64,000 nt of DNA from Siphonodentalium dalli (Eukaryota; Mollusca; Scaphopoda; Gadilida; Siphonodentaliidae): assembly GCA_032622095.1 (NCBI GenBank), contig CP136063.1:27158987-27222986 (forward strand), given 5' to 3'. The notes under the pieces are model-generated. The model saw only the letters and a program-made list of their open reading frames with translations, was not told the origin of the DNA and ran no database searches. This document shows positions 57,884-64,000 of the stretch, piece after piece (position 1 is the stretch's first letter; every line of letters starts with the position of its first letter). A program made the position numbers and the translations under genes.

Positions 57884-60596
57884 GTGACGTCGGTTTTTTT
57901 AAATTTCACGTGGTGGTCACGCGCGCGTCGTTGTTTCGTACAGGCTCACAGGCTGCCGTAAAGTGTACACATGGGGAGTCTTGTTGATTGTGGTGGATCT
58001 CGAAATTCGATATTTTGGTTGGTCTCTTCGATTATTTCTATAGTTAAGGTAAGACTATATTTAAATTGGCAAGATATTCACCTTTGTGAGAATTTCCGTA
58101 TCTATTTTGTATAAAACATGATTGAACGAAATAATAAACTTGATTTGGATTTTCTGATTCATCAATTCCCTGTCGCATAGTCATATATTTACATTTTAGA
58201 GTTGTGCGTTTATCTGGGTTTATCTGTTGTTTCTGTAGTCTATATGATACACATCTTTCCGAAGCACAAAACCTGCTCGAAAATTGTCTTTATGTAAATT
58301 GACAAATTCAACTGTGTGGTGAAGACATTTACTGAACAAATGTGTGTTCATCACATACACACTATATATTATACAGCGTGCTTTAAACCAGAACCACAAT
58401 TTTATTATTTTGCACGGTAAGGTTCTCATATTGATACAGTAACGACGTTTTTTGTGTTTATATGGAATGCAGATGAGAGGAAATATATACTGAGACAAGT
58501 GACGTGGCGACATGGCGGATATTGGGAAGGGTGTGTTGATTTTTCAACCAGTAATTAGTGGGAAATTTATAGTTTTTTTAGACAAACAGTAGCATATTTT
58601 TCTACTTTTGGTAAAACAAAAATGGCCTCAAATGGCCATCGGGTGGAAGACTTCCATTTGGTTGGAAATTCTAATAGTTGGAAAGCTTGAGGTACCAATT
58701 GGAAAATTCAGAACGAGAGGGGGGTGTGCAAATATAATTCTACAAATATGGTTCAAGGGGGTTGGTGGGGTGTACTGCGACATTTGAAGGTGGAGACCCC
58801 ACCCCCCACCAACGGCGACAACTGAGCCGCGTCCATGAATGAGAAGCTTGTGGCTGTCACTGAAATGCCCTAGTCGCATACTACGAAGTTCTATAAGACA
58901 TGTGGCACCCGGAATCACACAAAATGTGTGAAATTGGTGTTTCAAATTAATTTCATTTGAATATGATGAGCATCAATGTTGCAATAAACCTTGAAATACC
59001 ACAATGGACGATCAATGTACCAAGGGAAACAAATTGTTCGGTGGGTGGGGTATTTATTTGTCAATTATATTGGTGGTTTGCCAAGACGATGTGAAAAATT
59101 AACATGCATAATTTGGCTCCTCTGCTATGTATAACTTGTTACCGAGGGAGGGGCCCGGGGGGGGGGTGATGTCGTATATCTAATACATATGTAGCCACCG
59201 TTTGTGTCCAAAACTTTAAATTGGGAAGAATATTATGTCATTCAATAAATGTCATAGCAAATAATGAACTTAGAGATAATCTAAAATTATAAATACTGCA
59301 GCATAGTGAGATGTGTCATTACAGTATTATTAGCATTTGGACTAAGTGACGTACATGGTGAAGAGTTATCGTTTATACTATAAAAAGGGGTGGGGGGGCT
59401 TATTTTCAAACTCGCCATGTTTCTCATATTATAATCCTTATATATGAATGTATTGTGTTATATATAGCTACAATTCCTTATGTAAAATTGCAAATTTCCC
59501 GTTTCAAGATTGCGCTTAATGGGGCATCGATCTGGCCATATAGATAAAGTAAAATATATTTATAAATTGTCGGAACATTCATTATGTGAAGCTATAATGA
59601 GTAGTACATGTATATATTTAGTATCATTCAAAAACTATATTCCTTTCTGAAAATGCGCTTTAATGTATGAATTATAATACTGTTATAGATGTACATACAA
59701 TGTATACTGTAAATAATATTCCCAATGGCATGTTATAAACAAAATAACTTCTCTGCTTACAGGTTCAATGGTGAAATCATGGCGGTCACGCTGTGTAACG
59801 TCGATGTAAATAACAAGATATGGACATGGCTGCCTTGGCAACGACGCAGATAAACTATAATCAACCAACCAAGAACCACGGTGGAATGTATGAGTTAGAC
59901 ACAAATTCCACAATCAATGATTTTGGTATACATATGATGTCATGTGGTGTATTTTGTTTCTGTGCAAGAGGCGATTACATTCAAAAAGACTATCCTCGTT
60001 GGAGCCCTTGATTTTCTTGTATAGTTCAAGGGATCTCAGAAAGCTTCAGTTAGATTTAGAGCTTGTTCTTCTACACACGTGAGGGTGAGTCTGATGTAAG
60101 ACAGCCAACCAGTAGCAATATATATATATATGTATATATAGCAGAGACTGACTTTCGAATTGTTCCAATACATTCAGTTGAAGGAAAATTCTTGTTATTG
60201 ATGTGAAGCCCATTAATGGAACTGAAACATGCACGCTTATAGTTTAAAGGATGACCAAAATATTACGTGAATGTGTTAAACGGCTGTTTGTTTTGTGTCT
60301 TTGTATTATTGAAATTAAAGACTATAGCTATACTATATCATTCGACAATCACGATTTCTGCTGTGTACACAAAAGAAGGCCGCGGACCCCCGGGATATGC
60401 ATGTTTGCTGTTTGATAAGTTAATATTCGAAAACGTCCAGCGCCGCACGTCAAGCATCAGTAGACTATAACATTTCATATGTATGGCGGGAAAAAAAGGT
60501 CCAACGATAGCCGAACTATATGTTTGGCCAATAAATATCGAAAAACACTCTTCGTTGAATATGATTTTTTTGCAGGATTAGCAGCCTATTGTTTGG
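57884..60596. other. Non-coding interior of the 8-kb element
   Basis: No transposase or other protein can be recognised. Several G-rich runs occur (58750-58770, 59148-59168, 59385-59398), and GGGTTGGTGGGG near 58758 with CCCACCAAC near 58805 forms an inverted pair. A GTAAG donor-like site near 58048 and a pyrimidine-AG site near 59762, followed by ATGGCGGTCACG, could be splice-like, but the resulting frame is only about 24 residues. A (TA)n run lies at 60119-60138. Confidence 0.4.
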
Positions 60597-60825
60597 ATCG
60601 ACCACACAAATTTGTACACATGTAATGAACACATATGTGTTGTCTTGCCCAACAGCATTGTGTACAAGAACAATACAAAATAGTGTAATGGCGGTGAACA
60701 CTATTGTATGGACCAACCACACAAATGTGTACGCATGTGATTAACACATATGTGTAGTCTCGCCCAACAACATTGTGTACAATAACAATACAAACGTGTG
60801 TGGTAGCGGCGAACATATTGTTTCC
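60597..60825 (+). repeat. Two tandem ~116-bp copies in the right subterminal region
   Basis: 60597-60710 and 60711-60825 share ACCACACAAAT, AACACATATGTGT, GTCT-GCCCAACA, CATTGTGTACAA and AACAATACAAA in the same order. They form part of the CACACA/TGTGTG-rich right end of the 8-kb element. Such subterminal repeats are commonly transposase-binding in other DNA transposons; that role is inferred here. Confidence 0.7.
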
Positions 60826-61164
60826 TTAGTGCAAACATATTTGTGTCCATTCAACGAACAAATAAATGTGCTGGACCCAAACATCTTTGTGTGTGTCAAC
60901 TACACAACTTTGTAGGCCAGTAACCACACATAAACTGTTCATCTGCATCCACACAATCTTGTGCGCGACTTAGCACACATTTAATGTGTGCATACAAAGA
61001 ACAAGTTGTTTTGGTCGATCCACACAGTATGTTCGCCACCACCACACAACAGATGTGTAGTCATTTGCCACACAATTCACCACACAATGTTGTCCTCGAT
61101 CAAATGGCTACACAAACTGTGTGGTCACTGCGTGGTTCTACCACACAGTCGTTTTAAGAGTGTA

Positions 61165-61370
61165 TGATCTACGTCGACGAATTAATACATATTCTTGCAA
61201 ACTCACCATTCGGCCTGAACATGCTCGGTGTTAATTGTACGTGTCCAACCCACGCAGATGACATGGTTCTATTATCACTAAATAAATATGGCTTATCAGC
61301 GCTTTGTGATATTTGCAACGAGTACAGCAAAAAATGGCGGTATAAATATAACCATCCAAATGCACTATAG
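61165..61370 (+). pseudogene. LINE reverse transcriptase, catalytic second half
   Basis: Continues the RT interrupted at 53178, beginning MIYVDELIHIL. It carries PTHADDMVLLSL at about residues 30-41: motif C with both catalytic aspartates, but with His-Ala before the pair instead of the common Tyr/Phe-Ala. KYGLSALCDICNEYSKKWRY follows. A stop at about 61370 and then an apparent internal loss (the GISLDKY motif follows almost at once) show that this copy was already damaged or decayed after insertion. Confidence 0.85.
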
Positions 61371-61410
61371 TAGTATTCAATGAAACTAAAGCAGAATTTT
61401 CGCCACTCAT

Positions 61411-61752
61411 TTGGGTATCTCACTTGACAAGTACAACTTCAACGGGATTTTCACTGATCACATATGCGATAAGACCCGTGGCACGTTTATGATGTTGAAC
61501 AATGCTGGACTCTATCCCGGTGGTATGACCCCCAAAAGTTGCTCGTTAATTTATTCATCAGTGGTTATACCAAAAGGTCTGTACGGCTCTGAACTCCTCT
61601 GGAATTTAAATCAAACTCACATTGATCGACTTGAGAGTACACACATATTTTGTTTAAAATATTACCAGGGCCTTCATCATCGCACACAAACGGTTATAGC
61701 TCAAGGCTTTGGTTGGAACTTCATCTATGGTGTCACTTATCGAAAAACGTAA
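61411..61752 (+). pseudogene. LINE post-RT (thumb and C-terminal) fragment
   Basis: Begins GISLDKYNFNG and includes LYPGGMTPKSCSLIYSSVVI, PKGLYGSELLWNL and LESTHIFCLKYYQGL, the usual order after the RT core in this LINE type. Compared with related elements a short stretch between KAEF and GISLDKY appears to be missing. The coding signal continues in another frame to about 61838 (SFFGSLCNLK...QVFVTRLYQY), where a second insertion begins. Confidence 0.8.
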
Positions 61753-61839
61753 ATTGTCATTCTTCGGCTCGTTGTGCAACTTAAAAGTTTCCAAAACAGC
61801 AAAGCAAGTATTTGTTACTCGCTTATATCAGTACACCAT

Positions 61840-62653
61840 ATATATATATACTAGAAGGTGACCCGACTTCGTCCGGGCTATTAAAAAACCAAATTTCAAG
61901 TCGATTGCTCCACCCGTTTCCTAGATCTGGTCTGCGCATGCGCGAAGCTGGTGTCGCACGTGCTCGGCGACCCGATAAAATTCGTATCCGGGGCAAGATA
62001 CATTCACATACCAAATTTAAAGTCAATATCTCAACCCGTTTTCGAGATCTCGTCTGCGCATGCGCGAAGCTGGCGTCGCACGTGCTCGGCGACCCGATAA
62101 AATTCGTATCCGGGGCAAGATACATTCACATACCAAATTTCAAGTCGATAGCTACACCCGTTACCGAGATATATAGCCCAATGTCATTTGCGGATACCTC
62201 GGCCGGTGATGAGTTAACGCGACACAGTCAAATGCATCGGCAGGGTGAGAGTTAACGTAATCTAACTTTATGACCTCTGACGACGTCATAGAATTTACGC
62301 ATTGATTTTATCCTGATAAAAGCATCGGACCACTTGTACCTAATAATTGAGGCAGATAACTAAAACGGATACATACATATTATATATCGTTCGAAAGATG
62401 AAGCCACACAGATTCTAACCGTGCAAATTATATGACTGGCAATTTATTATTCGCGCTATATCGAATCGATTTGTGAGCACCGAACTGAAATATATTAGCG
62501 CAAAAACGGCGTAAAAATAGATTTGACCTCCGCACGTGAAAAGTTGACCTCGCACGGACAAATAAATATGCCTATGTTCGTCTCCGGCCGAAAACACATC
62601 CAAATACCAAATTTCATCGAAATTGGCTTAGTCGTTTTCGAGTCCATCGATTT

Positions 62654-62701
<48 letters not shown>

Positions 62702-62748
62702 AACACATACACACACACACAGATCTTTCAAAATATATAATAGATAGG
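61840..62748. mobile_element. ~0.9-kb repeat with TATATATA start and (AC)n-ATAGATAG end, inserted in the LINE
   Basis: It starts in TATATATATATACTAG followed by GTGACCCGACTTCGTCCGGG and ends in (AC)n, then AATATATAATAGATAG. The LINE coding sequence stops before it and resumes after it. Inside, a segment of ~125 bases is tandemly duplicated (61925-62047 and 62048-62170; both with CTGCGCATGCGCGAAGCTGG and CGTGCTCGGCGACCCGATAA). Related phrases (ACCAAATTTCAAGTCGATAG, ACCAAATTTCATCGAAATTG) recur. The layout resembles non-autonomous retroelements of invertebrates with simple-repeat tails, but the class is uncertain. The 147-residue frame at 61812-62255 is not a recognised protein. Confidence 0.6.
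62656..62720. repeat. (AC)n microsatellite
   Basis: About 20 AC pairs (62656-62696), then AAACAAACACATAC and another short AC run. It lies at the 3' end of the 0.9-kb insertion and is probably part of its tail. The CVCVCV-like frame on the reverse strand is low complexity. Confidence 0.9.
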
Positions 62749-63300
62749 TGCTTCAACCTCTCTATCTAGTTACTCGTCTGACATATTCTTCGTCCTTAGT
62801 AGATATAAAATGACAGAGACCATTGTGAACTACATCGAAGATTCAATATTCCCGAAGAAATCTACTTGGAAATGTGCGATAAATGAATCATGGTCAAGAG
62901 TTAATAGAGAATATTGGGAAATGAGCTTAAATGAGGATACTCGACTTGTCGGGTTCTCTGCCGTCCACCCAACGTTATGTATGTCCCGGCTATGGGAAAA
63001 TCGCCGAATATACCCAGCCCATAAAAATCATATCTACTTATTGCACGCCTTATTTGTATACTGGAAACCTGCGTATTATGTAACAACAAACATAAAGATC
63101 TTGTAACACATGCCTTAATCGTATGTTCTTCCATTTGCGACGATCGAAATACCTTTGAATTCGAGCTACTAAACTTGTTTCATGTAGACATTTATATGCA
63201 ATATGATAAACTGGATGTAGAATCCAAAACGCGCGTTCTACTATCAGGTCTACATGAAAACATATACTGTGCTACCGAAGAAGAAAATGAACTAATATAG
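62749..63300 (+). pseudogene. LINE C-terminal region
   Basis: Coding resumes with TSLSSYSSDIFF and continues with TIVNYIEDSIFPKKSTWKCA and SRLWENRRIYPAHKN, patterns typical of the C-terminal part of such LINE proteins. The frame changes at about 63106. A further recognisable stretch continues to about 63300 in other frames. This region shows that the LINE originally extended across the 0.9-kb insertion. Confidence 0.7.
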
Positions 63301-63847
63301 ACTTTTTCGTGAACAAAGCCGCATTCCTCTGGAGAGTATATGTTGATCGACTGACGCCAAGTCCTGACTAGATCTCACAAACCTTCATGTAAACTCAATC
63401 ATAACATGCCGTTATAAGCGTGTTCGTAATTGTTCATATCACATGTATCGGTGTATTGTTTTACCAGTAAGTACATTTGTCTGTATGTATGTATGCCGTT
63501 TGTTTGTTTGTCTCGTATGCCTGCTTGTCTGACTGTCGTCTGTATGTCTGTAAGTATGATATGGCTGTATATATATATATGAGTGGTGCTGGGGAAATGG
63601 TCGGCTCTGAGTCGGTAAGACTGCACAAAGGCATTGGCGTTTGTGGGTCTTCCAGAGAGAGAGAGAGAGAGAGAGATCCCTGATTCGGGTCCAACTCCGG
63701 CTTGGTCGTCTCGGAGTATGCTATTTCTCTGTATGTAAGTACGATATGGCTGTATAATGGAATGTGTTATGTACCAAATTGTGTTTGTTTTCATAATATA
63801 AACATTTATATATGAATCTCCATATATGGAGGATAATAAAGATATAT
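63301..63847 (+). other. LINE 3' untranslated region with simple repeats
   Basis: Non-coding. CTGTAAGTATGATATGGCTG near 63548 and CTGTATGTAAGTACGATATG near 63731 are near-copies bracketing ~180 bases that include (AG)n at 63654-63677 and GATTCGGGTCC; this may be a small insertion with flanking duplication. AATAAA lies at 63835, followed by the short tail. The frames on both strands are low complexity. Confidence 0.5.
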
Positions 63848-64000
63848 ATTAACTCTTTCATTACGGGAGCCGCGCTTGTGCATGATTAATTATTTCATGA
63901 CTGGAGCTGCGTTGGTGCAGCATTAATTATTTTATGATGGGATATGTGCCAGTGCAGCATTAGCCCTTTCATGACGGGTAGCTGTGCCAGTGCAGCATTA
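63848..64000 (+). repeat. ~37-bp minisatellite resumes
   Basis: About four units of the same family as 46680-51717. The first units (CTTTCATTACGGGAGCCGCG then CTTGTGCATGATTAATTATT) closely match the variant near 49586-49625. This identifies the DNA on both sides of the LINE as a single original array. It runs off the window end. Confidence 0.95.

Larger units (their letters stand above)
53180..61162. mobile_element. ~8.0-kb TA-target inverted-repeat element with TGTGTG-rich ends
   Basis: It starts CACTGTAAAAAAGGC and ends with the inverse of CACTCTTAAAACGAC. TA lies on each side (53178-53179 and 61163-61164). Excision of the insert with one TA rejoins the LINE reverse transcriptase in frame, which fixes both borders. 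The ends are rich in CACACA/TGTGTG palindromes (53196-53320 and 60597-61150). The element has no recognisable transposase; its own length is about 3.4 kb once the nested foldback element is removed. TA duplication is known for Tc1/mariner and some other families, but ends alone do not settle the superfamily. Confidence 0.85.
51718..63847 (+). mobile_element. 5'-truncated LINE inserted in the minisatellite, itself interrupted twice
   Basis: Non-LTR retrotransposon with an apurinic-type endonuclease remnant, a reverse transcriptase and a C-terminal region, all on the plus strand and all broken. Both outer borders abut the same 37-bp minisatellite, and the hexamer ATTAAC lies at each border (51712-51717 and 63848-63853), a candidate target duplication, though it is also part of the repeat unit. 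The 5' edge falls inside the endonuclease domain. The 3' end carries AATAAA (63835-63840) and a short AT-rich tail. Without its two insertions (53180-61162 and about 61840-62748) the LINE is about 3.2 kb. The motifs suit the jockey/CR1-like branch, but clade assignment needs a tree. Confidence 0.85.

Noticed and set aside
61812-62255. 147-residue plus-strand frame
   Set aside because: It spans a repeat insertion with an internal 125-bp duplication, and its residues mirror the duplication rather than a protein family.
62495-62731. Cysteine-valine repeat frame opposite the (AC)n tract
   Set aside because: Low-complexity translation of a microsatellite.
61840-62748. Helitron insertion
   Set aside because: No CTRR terminus with a preceding hairpin was seen; the end is a simple-repeat tail.
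63590-63700. Possible tRNA-derived SINE (GATTCGGGTCC like a B box, with an upstream A-box-like word)
   Set aside because: The match to both boxes is weak, spacing is disturbed by (AG)n and no cloverleaf could be drawn.

Overview
This is an AT-rich metazoan window with no recognisable host gene, rRNA, tRNA or CRISPR array. The dispersed hairpin elements, decayed non-LTR retrotransposons, TACATGTACATGTA-type words and large minisatellites suit a marine invertebrate such as a mollusc (lancelet also possible). That placement is a low-confidence impression. Most of the sequence is mobile or tandemly repeated DNA, so nearly all open reading frames are chance or array artefacts. The only convincing protein homology is two broken LINE-type reverse transcriptases (minus strand 35.5-37.8 kb; plus strand 51.7-63.3 kb).

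Layout. 1-5.2 kb: AT-rich DNA with several small inverted-repeat elements. 5.2-7.5 kb: a 45-bp minisatellite. 7.6-35.5 kb: a giant nested inverted-repeat structure. Its core is about 19.6 kb of a 43/41-bp tandem repeat that changes orientation three times and carries multi-kilobase higher-order copies. The core lies inside ~1-kb inverted arms (10.28-31.95 kb). Further out is a second inverted pair made of foldback-element arms (7.7-8.85 and 33.64-34.75 kb). 35.5-37.85 kb: a decayed minus-strand LINE. 38-39.6 kb: a locus carrying, side by side, the two dispersed repeats that flank the giant array. 40-46.7 kb: AT-rich DNA with a hAT-type element with perfect 8-bp target duplications, a 667-bp terminal-inverted-repeat element and several short palindromes.

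46.7-64 kb is a set of nested insertions that can be put in order. A ~37-bp minisatellite was interrupted by a 5'-truncated plus-strand LINE (candidate 6-bp duplication). The LINE was cut inside its reverse transcriptase by an ~8.0-kb inverted-repeat element using a TA target; removing the insert and one TA joins the two halves in frame. That element in turn holds a 4.55-kb foldback element with a candidate TAT duplication. A separate ~0.9-kb repeat ending in (AC)n sits further along the same LINE.

The most unusual items are the orientation-switching higher-order array inside inverted arms and the nested insertion stack. No transposase or other mobilising enzyme is visible for the inverted-repeat elements, so they would depend on enzymes encoded elsewhere.
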